A stretch of 64,000 bases of DNA from Labrenzia sp. R4_2 (GTDB lineage Bacteria; Pseudomonadota; Alphaproteobacteria; Rhizobiales; Stappiaceae), in assembly GCF_017743865.1 (NCBI RefSeq), contig NZ_JAGHRJ010000001.1, positions 1,178,001 to 1,242,000 of the forward strand, read 5' to 3'. The notes beneath the pieces were generated by a model that was not told the DNA's origin, did not search any database, and saw only the letters and a list, made by a program, of their open reading frames with translations. This document shows, in pieces, positions 52,008 to 61,599 of the stretch. Position 1 is the stretch's first letter; each line of letters begins with the position of its first letter. Both the position numbers and the translations under genes were made by a program.

Positions 52008-52987
52008 TTGGGGAGCTCGGGCGTCCAAAAAAAGTACTCGCCGTAATCGATGACACAGATACGCAGATCGCACTCAAGAGCGCAGCCGGGTTGGCAAAGG
52101 CGTATGAGGCCGCGTTAGAGGTGATCGCTTGCGTGGAGCCACCGCAGGACATCGCAATTATCGCCCGGTTGGCCGGACGCGATAAAAACGCGATCATTGA
52201 AGAGATGGTGACCCGTGCCCAAAAGTCTGCGAAAGAGAACCTCAAAAGGGTTCTGCCGGATCAAGCGATCGAACCTAAAGTTGTTGTCGGAAAAGCGTAT
52301 CTGAACATCATCAGGCATGTTGCTGAAACGGGCTGCGATTTTGTGGTGAAAGCAGCAGAGCCGTTGACCGGCGTCAGTGGTTTCCTGCATGCAAGCAACG
52401 ACCAGCATCTTTTGCGAAAATGTCCCTGTCCGGTCTGGCTGCAGTCCGGAACCGCTGAGCCGTCGCCGCGCCGTATCATTGCGGCGGTGGATTTGGACAA
52501 CTGGGATGCGGCGGAACCGGACACTCTGGACATGCTGAACCAGCGCGTTGTCGAAGCTGCGGTGCGTGTTGCACATGCGCCCGGGTCAGAAATCATCATA
52601 CTTCATGCCTGGGACGCGGTAGGCGAGGGCATGGTCTGGGCATTTTCCGACACCGGGGATGCGCGCAAGGCAGCCAATGACTATGTGCGGGAGACGTTGA
52701 AAATCCGCGAAGAAGCCATGCACCGGTTGCTCAAAACAATGCGTGAGCGATTGGCGAGTTCGAACGTGGTATTACAGCCACTCCTTGCCCGCGGCGCAGT
52801 GGAACGCGTGATAGAAATTCAGAGCAACATTCAAAACGCGGATCTCGTGGTTATGGGAACTGTCGCGCGGACGGGGCTCAGCGGCGTTTTCATTGGCAAC
52901 ACGGCTGAGAACATCGTCAATAGCCTTAAATGCCCGGTGCTTGCCGTCAAACCTGAAGGGTTTGTCAGCCCATTGCTGGCGCCCTGA
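52004..52987 (+). CDS. Tandem universal stress protein
   Basis: A 327-residue protein made of two UspA domains, roughly residues 10-150 and 165-325. Residues near the second domain's end show the ATP-binding pattern V-V-M-G-T-V-A-R-T-G-L-S-G-V-F-I-G-N-T-A-E shortened around G-x2-G-x9-G. The first domain is more divergent, with no clear glycine motif. Such double-domain Usp proteins often accompany anaerobic or stress genes; coupling to the antiporter by a four-base overlap suggests a regulatory role there. Confidence 0.88.
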   Translation: MIGELGRPKKVLAVIDDTDTQIALKSAAGLAKAYEAALEVIACVEPPQDIAIIARLAGRDKNAIIEEMVTRAQKSAKENLKRVLPDQAIEPKVVVGKAYLNIIRHVAETGCDFVVKAAEPLTGVSGFLHASNDQHLLRKCPCPVWLQSGTAEPSPRRIIAAVDLDNWDAAEPDTLDMLNQRVVEAAVRVAHAPGSEIIILHAWDAVGEGMVWAFSDTGDARKAANDYVRETLKIREEAMHRLLKTMRERLASSNVVLQPLLARGAVERVIEIQSNIQNADLVVMGTVARTGLSGVFIGNTAENIVNSLKCPVLAVKPEGFVSPLLAP

Positions 52988-53034
52988 CATTGAAAGAGTG
53001 TTGCTGCTGGGTCTCGAGCTGGCCGGTAGAAGGC

Positions 53035-53352
53035 CTAGCGAATGCCTGTCGGCGGCGTGGCGATCCCGTGATGCAAGTTGAACGGCAGCGGAGCACGCTG
53101 ATACCGTTCGCAGTCATCGCAAGGGCTTCTGAACGGGGTATGGACCGGAAGGCGGCGGCGGGCCCGATCACTCCGGAGGCGCGGTACTTCTTCAAATCGC
53201 GATTTGGAATTACTCAAGGGCTCCGGTTTTTCGGCGAGCCTGGCCGCAAAGCGTTTGTGCAGCTCCTGGGCGACGCGAGGGATTAGATCATTGACCAGCA
53301 CGTCTTCGTGCGGCGATTGCAGTCTTTTCGGCTTGTGACGTTGGTCATGCAT
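53035..53352 (-). CDS. Small basic protein of unknown function
   Basis: Unrecognised 105-residue, arginine- and lysine-rich frame. It begins M-H-D-Q-R-H-K-P-K-R-L-Q and contains one C-D-D-C motif near residue 80. The support is an excellent ribosome site on the minus strand, GGAGGAG five bases before ATG 53352, and an opposite-strand frame of about the same length that has none. No domain is seen; it might be a small DNA- or metal-binding protein, or spurious. Confidence 0.4.
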   Translation of the reverse strand: MHDQRHKPKRLQSPHEDVLVNDLIPRVAQELHKRFAARLAEKPEPLSNSKSRFEEVPRLRSDRARRRLPVHTPFRSPCDDCERYQRAPLPFNLHHGIATPPTGIR

Positions 53353-53489
53353 TGATGCTCCTCCATCCCTGAAAATTACAACATGCGGGTCATGCACGCA
53401 CAAGCTGTGGCGACTGCGTAAGTGCTTTTAGGTAGATGAGGCCGGAGATGCGAGAACCTGACTTTATCTAGTAGGTGCCATTTCCCTTC

Positions 53490-53527
53490 AGAAACAAAAA
53501 AGCCCCGGATCTGCGATCCGGGGCTTT
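53490..53527 (-). terminator. Rho-independent terminator of gltA
   Basis: Perfect 13-bp stem (53499-53511 with 53515-53527), three-base loop; on the minus strand it continues into six T and then GTTTC. It lies 24 bases beyond the gltA stop. Confidence 0.9.
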
Positions 53528-53550
53528 GGTCTGGTCAGTTCGTCAACCAA

Positions 53551-54843
53551 TCAGCGGCGCTGATCGATCGGCACGTAGTCGCGCTTGGTAGCACCTGTGT
53601 AGAGCTGACGCGGGCGGCCGATGCGCTGAGACGGATCTTCCACCATTTCCTTCCACTGGGCGATCCAGCCGACGGTCCGCGCAAGCGCGAACAGCACGGT
53701 GAACATGGTTGTCGGGAATCCGAGCGCGCGCAGCGTGATGCCGGAGTAGAAGTCAATGTTTGGATAGAGCTTCTTCTCGACGAAATAAGGATCGTTGAGG
53801 GCGATCTTTTCCAGTTCCATCGCAATGTCGAGGAGCGGATCGTCCTTGATGCCGAGTTCGCCGAGCACCTCGTGGCAGGTCTTCTGCATTATCTTGGCGC
53901 GCGGATCATAGTTCTTGTAGACCCGGTGACCGAAGCCCATGAGACGGAACGGATCGTTCTTGTCTTTTGCGCGGGCAACAAACTCCGGAATGCGGTCAAC
54001 AGAACCGATTTCGGACAGCATGTTCAGCGCTGCTTCGTTGGCACCGCCGTGTGCCGGACCCCAGAGACAGGCAATGCCAGCTGCAATACATGCGAACGGG
54101 TTCGCACCGGAAGAACCGGCAAGACGCACGGTCGATGTGGAGGCGTTTTGCTCGTGGTCAGCGTGCAGGATGAAGATACGGTCCATGGCGCGCGCCAGAA
54201 CCGGGTTCACCTTGTATTCTTCACACGGAACAGCAAAGCACATGTGCAGGAAGTTCGCTGCGTAACCGAGGTCGTTGCGCGGATAAACGAACGGCTGACC
54301 GACGTGGTACTTGTAGGCCATTGCAGCCATGGTCGGCAGTTTTGCAATCATGCGCAGCGACGCGACCATCCGCTGATGCGGATCGGAGATGTCGGTGCTG
54401 TCATGATAGAACGCTGACAGGGCGCCAACGGTGCCGCAGAGGATCGCCATCGGGTGGGCGTCGCGGCGGAAACCGGAATAGAACCGGTTCATCTGTTCGT
54501 GGATCATCGTGTGATAGGTCACACGGGTGACGAAATCGTCTTTCTGCGCCTTGGTCGGCAGTTCGCCGTAAAGCAGCAGATAGCAGGATTCCAGGAAGTC
54601 ACCATGGTCGGCGAGCTGTTCGATCGGATACCCGCGATACAGCAGCGTGCCTTCGTCACCATCGATGTAGGTGATTTTGGATTCGCACGATGCGGTTGAG
54701 GTAAAGCCCGGGTCGTAGGTAAACATGCCCGTGTCCTTGTAAAGGGACGAGATGTTCACAACCGACGGTCCGATGGATCCGTCAAGGACGTCGAAATCGT
54801 GGTCGTTGCCACCGACGTTGAGCTTGGCGTTGTTGTCGGCCAT
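53551..54843 (-). CDS. gltA: Citrate synthase (type II)
   Basis: Condenses oxaloacetate and acetyl-CoA, opening the citric acid cycle. The 430-residue hexameric (type II) form starts [10 protein letters not shown] and has [10 protein letters not shown], the catalytic histidine regions [11 protein letters not shown] and [10 protein letters not shown], and the final aspartate R-P-R-Q-L-Y near the C terminus. It reads opposite to lpxB and is followed by a strong terminator. gltX lies 233 bases upstream on the same strand. Confidence 0.96.
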   Translation of the reverse strand: MADNNAKLNVGGNDHDFDVLDGSIGPSVVNISSLYKDTGMFTYDPGFTSTASCESKITYIDGDEGTLLYRGYPIEQLADHGDFLESCYLLLYGELPTKAQKDDFVTRVTYHTMIHEQMNRFYSGFRRDAHPMAILCGTVGALSAFYHDSTDISDPHQRMVASLRMIAKLPTMAAMAYKYHVGQPFVYPRNDLGYAANFLHMCFAVPCEEYKVNPVLARAMDRIFILHADHEQNASTSTVRLAGSSGANPFACIAAGIACLWGPAHGGANEAALNMLSEIGSVDRIPEFVARAKDKNDPFRLMGFGHRVYKNYDPRAKIMQKTCHEVLGELGIKDDPLLDIAMELEKIALNDPYFVEKKLYPNIDFYSGITLRALGFPTTMFTVLFALARTVGWIAQWKEMVEDPSQRIGRPRQLYTGATKRDYVPIDQRR

Positions 54844-55029
54844 TCAGAAAACCCCCTATTTGTTACCCTTGCACTGCCGAGCCACGGGCCTTGGATACAA
54901 GACCCAAATGAGGCGGCCAGACTGTGCTGGAGGAATGGTCGCGTCTTGCCTAGCCCATTTGCCGCACTGCCGCAAGCAGCAGCGTATAACGCTTTGGTCA
55001 AAGGCCGACATGTTGATGTTTGACAATAA

Positions 55030-55058
55030 ACCGGCGCGCTGCAGCAAAACGCGCCGGT
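55030..55058 (-). terminator. Probable terminator of gltX
   Basis: Nine-bp stem (55030-55038 with 55050-55058) about 19 bases after the gltX stop; the minus strand then reads TTTATTG, an imperfect T run. Confidence 0.6.
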
Positions 55059-55076
55059 CCTTTGCTCGCCCTTACG

Positions 55077-56501
55077 TCAGGCAGCCTGATCGGCAATCCG
55101 GGCGAGGGATTCGTCGCGGCCGAGCGCAATTAGCACGTCATAAATGCCAGGGGAGGTGCCCCGGCCGGTGAGCGCTGCACGCAGCGGCTGGGCGACTTTA
55201 CCGAGTTTCAGATCCTTGTCTTCCGCATAGGCTTTGACAGCCGCCTCCAGCGGTTCCGCTTCCCAGTCGGCAACACCAGAAAGGACGCCGTTCAGATCGC
55301 CCAGAATCGCCCGGGCGTCGTCTGTGAGGATCTTGATCGCCTTCTCGTCATTTTCGAGCGGGCGCTGGCGCCACAGGTAGGAGGCACTGTCGGTCAGTTC
55401 GACAAGGGTCTTTGCGCGTTCCTTCAGGCCGGGAAGGGCGGTCAGAGCCGTTTCGGCATTGGCCGCGTCCGACATCCATTCCAAGACAGCTGCCCCATCG
55501 TCCACATGGGCAAGATAGACCTTCCAATGCTCCAGCAGTTCAGCGTCGTCTGTTGCGCGCATGTAATGGCCATTGAGATTTTCCAGCTTCTTGAAATCGA
55601 AGCGCGCTGCCGACTGACCGACGGCATCCATGCCGAACCATTTGATCATGTCCTCAAGCGACATGATCTCTTCATCACCATGGCTCCAACCAAGGCGCGC
55701 GAGGTAATTGCGCATGGCTTGCGGCAGATAACCGAGGGCCCGGTAGGCCTCGGCTCCGGTCGCGCCGTGGCGTTTGGAAAGTTTGGCACCGTCCGGTCCG
55801 TGGATCAGCGGGATATGCGCCATTTTCGGCACGTCCCAGCCGTTGGCATTGAAAATCAGCGTCTGACGGGCGGCGTTGGTCAGATGGTCGACACCGCGGA
55901 TGATATGCGTGATGCCCATGTCGTGATCGTCGACAACCACGGCCAGCATGTAAGTCGGCGTGCCGTCAGAGCGCAGGAGGACAAAGTCGTCAAGATCCTT
56001 GTTCGGGATCACCACGCGGCCCTGAACCATGTCGTCCACGAACGTGTCACCGTCTTGCGGGGCCTTCAGCCGGATCACCGGATCAAGGCCTTCGGGCGCT
56101 TCGGACGCATCCTTGTCGCGCCAGGTGCCGTCATAACGCGGCGGCCGGCCTTCTGCGCGCGCCTTTTCGCGCATGGCATCGACCTCTTCCGGGGTCGAAT
56201 AACAGCGATACGCGGTGCCGTTTTCCAGCATCTGGTCGACCACTTCCTTGTGGCGTGCCACGCGGGAGAACTGGGAGATCGGATCCCCGTCCCAATCAAG
56301 GCCAAGCCACGAAAGGCCATCCATCAGCGCATCGACCGCTTCCTGTGTGGAGCGGGCCCGGTCTGTGTCTTCGATGCGCAGCAGCATCTTGCCGCCGTGA
56401 TGCTTGGCGAAGAGCCAGTTGAAGAGGGCGGTGCGGGCGCCGCCAATATGGAGAAATCCGGTCGGGGATGGGGCGAAACGCGTGACGATATCTTGTGCCA
56501 T
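55077..56501 (-). CDS. gltX: Glutamyl-tRNA synthetase
   Basis: Charges tRNA-Glu. The 474-residue class I synthetase has [14 protein letters not shown] (HIGH motif region) near the N terminus and K-L-S-K-R-H-G (KMSKS motif) near residue 244. The length is normal. It is divergent from comEC, with about 134 bases between the start codons. Alphaproteobacteria often have two GltX proteins, one specialised for tRNA-Gln; which one this is cannot be told here. Confidence 0.95.
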   Translation of the reverse strand: MAQDIVTRFAPSPTGFLHIGGARTALFNWLFAKHHGGKMLLRIEDTDRARSTQEAVDALMDGLSWLGLDWDGDPISQFSRVARHKEVVDQMLENGTAYRCYSTPEEVDAMREKARAEGRPPRYDGTWRDKDASEAPEGLDPVIRLKAPQDGDTFVDDMVQGRVVIPNKDLDDFVLLRSDGTPTYMLAVVVDDHDMGITHIIRGVDHLTNAARQTLIFNANGWDVPKMAHIPLIHGPDGAKLSKRHGATGAEAYRALGYLPQAMRNYLARLGWSHGDEEIMSLEDMIKWFGMDAVGQSAARFDFKKLENLNGHYMRATDDAELLEHWKVYLAHVDDGAAVLEWMSDAANAETALTALPGLKERAKTLVELTDSASYLWRQRPLENDEKAIKILTDDARAILGDLNGVLSGVADWEAEPLEAAVKAYAEDKDLKLGKVAQPLRAALTGRGTSPGIYDVLIALGRDESLARIADQAA

Positions 56502-56635
56502 GGTGCTTTTTGAAAGTCTCTGTCAGAATGAGGCGCGGGTCTGCGCCTGACGGATAGTGGCGCGGTCTTAGCATAGGCAAGCCTGTGGCAAAATAGGCTT
56601 TGCTGCGATCGTCAAACCCGGCAGAAGGAGCGCGG

Positions 56636-59128
56636 GTGGCACGGGAGGCGAAACCAGACGCCGATGATGACAACCGGGCTGTCCCCGGCGCTCCTGTCAG
56701 TGACCCTTCAGTTATATCGTCAAACACGGATAGCAGGCACCGGCCCACCGAGGCGTCGCCCTGGGTCGCGTTTCTGAGAGCCCGGAGAGAACACAAAGAC
56801 CGCCCAACTGATCAGCGCACCGGTTGGACGGGAACGGCGGACGATTGGGAGCGGTTTTGGCAAAAGCAGGGTCTTTTGTGGACCGGCTTTTCCTTCAGCG
56901 CCGGGATTTTCCTCTACAGCTTGTTGCCTGAGGAGCCGAGTTGGCTCGTTCTTGGTGTGCTATTCGTTTTATCAGCTGGTTTCGCTGGCTCCCACGCTAT
57001 CCGAACGGGGCTGCCGCGAATTTTGACCATTTTGCTCGCCCTTTTGGCAGGGCTCAGCATTGCAACACTCCGAACAGCTGCAGTGGACGCACCCCGGCTG
57101 GCGGAGCCGATGACTGTTCTGTTGCGCGGTGACGTCTTGAAGGTGCAGGAAACCCCGTCAGGCAAGCGGCTTGTGCTCCGCGTCAGAGAAGTTGATGCCG
57201 GAGAGAATACTGAGGGGCGGTTTGCAAACCGGGTCCGGCTGCGCATTCCGGCAGATGCGCGCATTGCACCCGGTGACTGGATCAAAGTCCGGGCCCGGTT
57301 GTTTCCGCCCATGGGTCCTGTGGTGCCCGGCGGATATGACTTTTCCTTCCGCGCCTATTTTGACGGTATAGGCGCAAGCGGCTTCAGTTACGGCGCGCCA
57401 GAGATCGTGCAAGGACCTGCGGCGTCTCAGTTCCTTCTGCTCGTTCGCAAGGTGAATGAACTCCGCCAGCACTTGGCAGCGCGGATTTCAGCACTTTTGC
57501 CGGAAGGCCCGGAAACAGCCCTTGCGGTTGCACTCTTGGTGGGCGATCGCAGCAGTATTGATGAGAAGACCGAAGAGAGCCTTCGGGCTGCCGGCCTGGC
57601 ACATATTCTGGCAATTTCTGGTCTGCATATGGCGCTCTTTGCAGGCGGTGCTTATGCTGTGTGTCTTGGCGCCCTCGCACTAATCCCGGGCCTTGCGCTG
57701 CGCTGGCCGATCCACAAGGTTTCAGCCATACTCGCCCTTGTCGCGGCAGTTTTTTATCTTCTCCTGTCCGGGGCATCGGTCGCCACGCAAAGATCCTTCA
57801 TTATGATCGCGCTGGTCTTTTTGGGGATCATGACCGGACGCCGGGGTTTGACGCTGCGATCGGTCGCAATCGCCGGCTTGTTCTTGCTTCTGCTCGCGCC
57901 GGAGCGCCTGTTTTATCCAGGTTTTCAGATGTCGTTTGCGGCCGTGATCGCACTGGTCGCCGTTTATGATCTTTGGCGGTCGCATCAAAAGAGAAGAAGG
58001 TTGCTTGTCTCATCAGCAAAAGGGCTCTCTTGGTTATTGTCCGGCGCACTAAAATGGGCCACCGGTTTGTTCGTGACGGCCCTCGTCGCCGGGATCGCAA
58101 CCGGCATTGTCGGTGCATACCACTTTTCCCGGATCGCGCCCTTCGGACTGGTCAGCAACATGCTGGGCATGCCGGTTTTTTCTATCATCGTGATGCCAAT
58201 GGGCGTGGTGGCACTGGTCCTGATGCCGTTCGGTTTGGCGGCAATCCCGCTCAAGATCATGAGCGCCGGTTTGGCGGCGCTGATCCAGATAGCGGAGTTC
58301 ACAGAACAGATTGCGCCTGACTTTGGCCGAATGGGAAGTCTGACCGGCCTGTCTGCCGCTGCTTTATTGGCCGGTTTCTTTGGCTTGCTGCTTGCCCCAG
58401 GCCGTTTCCGGATGATCGGTTTGGGTCTCGCACCTATCGGAGTTGCCCTCGCGATAATATCGCGCCCGCCAGATATTTATATTCCGGCAACAGGGTCTCA
58501 ATTGGCTGCCCGGGATATCGAGGGGACCTTAGCGTTATCCAGCGCCAGAAGTTCATTTGCTGCTGAGACTTGGTTTGAAGCGGAGAGAGTGTCAATTGAA
58601 GCGATTAAATCGCGCAAGATGAAAGACGATCAGCGCGCTTGTGACCCTTCAGGCTGTGTTGTTCAGGCGTTCGCAGCAAGGGCAGGAGTTGGTGAGGAGT
58701 GGATTCCGGTCACCATCGCCCTACCGAAGACACGGAATGCCCTTTTTTATGACTGTCAAAAGGCCGATATTATCGTGACCGATATGATCGTGTCGGAAGC
58801 CTGCCGCGCAGCCGTTTTCGACAAGGACATCAGAGAGGCGCGCGGCGCCATCTCCATTTGGCTGGGCCAAGTGTGTCGAACAGGCACCCCAACAAAAGAC
58901 CAGATGATCGAAAACGGGGAGAGAATAGAAGCTGCGGTTCAAGGAAAGAATGTGGCGCCAGCCCCGATAATGCAGCCGCAAACCACTCGCGCACCGGCCA
59001 CAGCTGCCAGCGCAGCTGTTTGCCAAACTAAAATACAATCAATCAAATACGCCAAGCCAACGCCTCCGCGGCCGTGGCACAAGCAAGGCTCGGTCACACG
59101 CTCAAGCTTGCGCGCATCTGCTGACTAG
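56636..59128 (+). CDS. comEC: ComEC/Rec2-family DNA-uptake protein
   Basis: Predicted channel moving single-stranded DNA across the inner membrane in natural competence. The 830-residue protein has an N-terminal transmembrane and DUF4131 region (up to about residue 290) and the Competence domain with A-G-L-A-H-I-L-A-I-S-G-L-H-M-A-L-F near residue 325 and many hydrophobic helices. I cannot see the metallo-hydrolase motifs H-x-H-x-D-H in its C terminus, as is common in alphaproteobacteria. The start is GTG 56636, with AAGGAG six bases upstream. It is convergent with lexA; the comEC-lexA pairing is common in related groups. Confidence 0.87.
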   Translation: MAREAKPDADDDNRAVPGAPVSDPSVISSNTDSRHRPTEASPWVAFLRARREHKDRPTDQRTGWTGTADDWERFWQKQGLLWTGFSFSAGIFLYSLLPEEPSWLVLGVLFVLSAGFAGSHAIRTGLPRILTILLALLAGLSIATLRTAAVDAPRLAEPMTVLLRGDVLKVQETPSGKRLVLRVREVDAGENTEGRFANRVRLRIPADARIAPGDWIKVRARLFPPMGPVVPGGYDFSFRAYFDGIGASGFSYGAPEIVQGPAASQFLLLVRKVNELRQHLAARISALLPEGPETALAVALLVGDRSSIDEKTEESLRAAGLAHILAISGLHMALFAGGAYAVCLGALALIPGLALRWPIHKVSAILALVAAVFYLLLSGASVATQRSFIMIALVFLGIMTGRRGLTLRSVAIAGLFLLLLAPERLFYPGFQMSFAAVIALVAVYDLWRSHQKRRRLLVSSAKGLSWLLSGALKWATGLFVTALVAGIATGIVGAYHFSRIAPFGLVSNMLGMPVFSIIVMPMGVVALVLMPFGLAAIPLKIMSAGLAALIQIAEFTEQIAPDFGRMGSLTGLSAAALLAGFFGLLLAPGRFRMIGLGLAPIGVALAIISRPPDIYIPATGSQLAARDIEGTLALSSARSSFAAETWFEAERVSIEAIKSRKMKDDQRACDPSGCVVQAFAARAGVGEEWIPVTIALPKTRNALFYDCQKADIIVTDMIVSEACRAAVFDKDIREARGAISIWLGQVCRTGTPTKDQMIENGERIEAAVQGKNVAPAPIMQPQTTRAPATAASAAVCQTKIQSIKYAKPTPPRPWHKQGSVTRSSLRASAD

Positions 59129-59159
59129 AGCTGATGGTAGTACCTACAAACCCGCAGTA

Positions 59160-59183
59160 GCAGGCAATCTTGAAAATGCCTGC
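59160..59183. other. Weak hairpin between comEC and lexA
   Basis: A 7-bp inverted repeat (59160-59166 with 59177-59183) in the 68-base convergent spacer. No T run follows on either strand, so it is a poor terminator candidate. Confidence 0.3.
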
Positions 59184-59196
59184 CGGTCTCGAAGCT

Positions 59197-59910
59197 TCAG
59201 TACCGGCGGAACAGGGAAACAAGTTTCCCTTGCACACGGACACGGCCCGGTCCGAAAATACGCGTCTCGTAGGCGGGGTTGGCGGCCTCAAGCGCGATCG
59301 ACGCGCCTTTTTTACGCAGCCGTTTGAGTGTCGCTTCTTCATCGTCCACAAGGGCCACGACGATGTCGCCACTATCCGCGCTTTCCGTTCGGCGGATCAA
59401 GACGGTGTCGCCGTCCAAAATGCCGGCCTCAATCATGGAGTCCCCGCGCACTTCCAAAGCGTAATGCTCGCCTTTGCCCAGAAGCTCTGGCGGGACGCTG
59501 ATGGAGTGGCTGTGGGTCTGGATTGCTTCGATCGGAACACCGGCCGCAATCCGGCCCATGACCGGGATTTCCGTCGATGCTGCAACAGGTTCTGGCGCGG
59601 GCGCAGGGCTTGGCGCCGGTTTGCCGAGTGATCCTTCAATCACCTCTGGTGAGAAACTGCCTCTTGGACGCGGCGCACCCAGACCCGGCGCGATCGAATC
59701 CGGCAAGCGGACCACTTCCATGGCGCGGGCTCTGTTGGGAAGCCGGCGTATGAAGCCGCGTTCTTCCAGGGCGGTGATCAGTCTGTGAATACCGGATTTG
59801 GAGCGGAGATCCAGAGCATCTTTCATTTCGTCGAAAGACGGCGGAACGCCCGTTTCCTTCAGTCTTTCGTGAATGAACATGAGCAGTTCGTACTGCTTGC
59901 GCGTCAGCAT
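59197..59910 (-). CDS. lexA: LexA repressor
   Basis: Represses the SOS regulon and cleaves itself when RecA filaments form. The 237-residue protein starts [10 protein letters not shown], has a winged-helix N terminus, the Ala113-Gly114 cleavage bond in I-A-A-G-V, the catalytic Ser148 (G-D-S-M) and Lys186 (T-L-K-R-L), and an insertion of proline/alanine linker before the cleavage site. ATG 59910 is chosen over the far upstream frame start (60096) because the upstream part is not LexA-like. Two LexA boxes lie in its promoter (59981-60023), so it is auto-regulated. Confidence 0.96.
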   Translation of the reverse strand: MLTRKQYELLMFIHERLKETGVPPSFDEMKDALDLRSKSGIHRLITALEERGFIRRLPNRARAMEVVRLPDSIAPGLGAPRPRGSFSPEVIEGSLGKPAPSPAPAPEPVAASTEIPVMGRIAAGVPIEAIQTHSHSISVPPELLGKGEHYALEVRGDSMIEAGILDGDTVLIRRTESADSGDIVVALVDDEEATLKRLRKKGASIALEAANPAYETRIFGPGRVRVQGKLVSLFRRY

Positions 59911-59980
59911 ACTGCGGTTCCTCGCCCTGAGTTTGGTTTTGCCTGAGAATCGCTCAGTACAAATCGAGAACATCCTACCT

Positions 59981-59995
59981 GTTCTCATTGTGTTC
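59981..59995 (-). promoter_or_regulatory. LexA box 1 of the lexA promoter
   Basis: GTTCTCATTGTGTTC is an exact GTTC-N7-GTTC repeat, 71 bases before the lexA start codon. Together with box 2 it forms a tandem operator for autorepression. Confidence 0.85.
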
Positions 59996-60008
59996 TGCAA
60001 GGGTAAAC

Positions 60009-60023
60009 GTTCTCTTACTGTTC
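60009..60023 (-). promoter_or_regulatory. LexA box 2 of the lexA promoter
   Basis: GTTCTCTTACTGTTC, a second exact GTTC-N7-GTTC repeat, 28 bases from the first (centre to centre), so the two lie on similar helix faces within about 2.7 turns. Confidence 0.85.
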
Positions 60024-60219
60024 TGCCGATGGTTCTGAGATCGAAACCCGAAGCTGCTTTAAGGCGCTGAGAAAAAGCTTGTTTTATTCGTAGCACGGTT
60101 GAACAACCGATATTCGCAGAAAGAACATGACCGGGACCTGCACAAATGTTGTGATCCGGCCTTTCTGTTCCGCTAACAGGCTCTAGCTATCTTCTGAGTT
60201 GTTGCGGAGGAAGCAGACC

Positions 60220-60972
60220 ATGCGGATGATTGTGATCGTTGCTGTTTTGTTGCAGGTCTTGGTTGTTTCTGCGGCATCATCAGAGGAACTTGATCTGGAA
60301 CTTGTGCTTTTGGCAGATGCCACAGGCTCAATTGATGATGCGGAAATCAGGTTCCAGCGTCAGGGCTATGCCGAAGCGATCACCGATCCACAGGTCCTGA
60401 ACGCCATCGCGGACAACGCTTATGGCAAGATCGCCGTGACCTACGTCGAATGGGCGGACATGTTTTCCCAGGACGTCGTGGTCGACTGGATGGTGATCGA
60501 CGGACCGCAGTCGGCGCAGCTCTTTGCAGAGCGTTTGATGGCACCGCCCCGTCAGGCGTTTGGCCGCAATGCGATTGGCGCAGCGCTCCTGAAGGGCAAA
60601 GAGCTGATCGACACCAATGAATACAAGGGATTGCGGCGGGTGATCGATTTGTCGGCAGACAGCGCAAACAACTGGAACGGGCCGAGTATCACTGAGGCAA
60701 GAGACACTGTTGTGAATTCCGGCATCGTCATCAATGGTCTTGCGGTCTTGTGCCGACACTGTTCGGGCCGTCCGGTGTCTTACAATCTGGAGGACCGGTT
60801 CTTTTCCGAGATCATAGGTGGTCCGGGATCCTTTGTGGTGACCGCGGACAGTGCAGATACGTTCGCGGCGGCCGTACGCAAGAAGCTTATTCTGGAGATC
60901 GCGGACAAGCGGTCCGCGCCGGATGCCCGTGTGAGGTTTGCAGCGATTGAAGGCAACGGGGCGGCGAACTGA
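60220..60972 (+). CDS. DUF1194 family secreted protein (von Willebrand A-like)
   Basis: A 250-residue protein with an N-terminal signal peptide (I-V-I-V-A-V-L-L-Q-V-L-V-V-S, about residues 2-20) and a MIDAS-type D-A-T-G-S-I-D near residue 33 at the start of a von Willebrand factor A-like fold, followed by L-S-A-D-S-A-N-N-W-N-G. This is the DUF1194 pattern; function unknown. GGAGG lies about eight bases before ATG 60220; ATG 60226 is an alternative. No partner gene is visible. Confidence 0.8.
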   Translation: MRMIVIVAVLLQVLVVSAASSEELDLELVLLADATGSIDDAEIRFQRQGYAEAITDPQVLNAIADNAYGKIAVTYVEWADMFSQDVVVDWMVIDGPQSAQLFAERLMAPPRQAFGRNAIGAALLKGKELIDTNEYKGLRRVIDLSADSANNWNGPSITEARDTVVNSGIVINGLAVLCRHCSGRPVSYNLEDRFFSEIIGGPGSFVVTADSADTFAAAVRKKLILEIADKRSAPDARVRFAAIEGNGAAN

Positions 60973-61004
60973 TCAGGGCAGATCCCGTCCGAGAGTACCT
61001 ATCC

Positions 61005-61598
61005 TCAGATATTGAACTCAAACCGGCAGGCATCCGCCCCGCAAGCTCCGCATTCTGTCTCTGTGACACGGACATGCGGGCCGATCAGCTCCTGAAACAA
61101 CCTCTCGAAAACAGCCACATGCCAATGGCAAATTGGATGATCAGCGTGTTCCCCTGCGATCAGCGGATTGTCTATCAGGATGAAGATCAGGGGCGCGCGT
61201 CTTGCGACTTCGAACTGGCCGGAGCCTGCAAAGGTCCAGGCGTTTTTTGAAATGGCGTTTGCCAAGAGATGTTTTGAGAGGCTTGCGGGAAGGACTTTCA
61301 AAAGCGTTTGCGCCAGACCGGGAATCCGGTGTTTCAAGACATAGTCGGCCGTGCCAACACCGGCGGCCCTGGATATCTCCGCTGCAAGATCGGGCAGGGT
61401 GGCCCGCACGGTCTTGTGAAACCGTGCCACGGGGCCTTCCGGGATCAGGCCGCTCATGTCCGGAAGGCTCGCAATGCGGGCGTCGTGCAAGAGCGTTTCG
61501 AAAAGGTCCTGACCGCCCTGTTCTTCCAAAGGGGAGCGGAATTGGGTCAAGGCATTCGGGCCGATCATGCCATCGGCCTGAAGGCTCTGCCGATCCAT
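61005..61598 (-). CDS. bchJ: BchJ, bacteriochlorophyll 4-vinyl reductase-type protein
   Basis: A 197-residue protein of the BchJ family, which contributes to reduction of the 8-vinyl group of chlorophyllide or supplies substrate to BchE-like steps. It carries a C-terminal V4R-type region with cysteines G-A-C-G-A-D-A-C-R-F-E-F and the conserved C-H-W-H-V-A-V-F-E-R segment. ATG 61598 follows the bchE stop by one base on the minus strand, so both are translated from one transcript. The long open frame upstream (to 61871) lies inside bchE and is a shadow. Confidence 0.88.
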   Translation of the reverse strand: MDRQSLQADGMIGPNALTQFRSPLEEQGGQDLFETLLHDARIASLPDMSGLIPEGPVARFHKTVRATLPDLAAEISRAAGVGTADYVLKHRIPGLAQTLLKVLPASLSKHLLANAISKNAWTFAGSGQFEVARRAPLIFILIDNPLIAGEHADHPICHWHVAVFERLFQELIGPHVRVTETECGACGADACRFEFNI

Positions 61599-61599
61599 G

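Noticed and set aside
52990..53286. + strand 98-residue frame after the universal stress protein
   Set aside because: It starts two bases after the stop without a ribosome site and overlaps a minus-strand frame with an excellent one.
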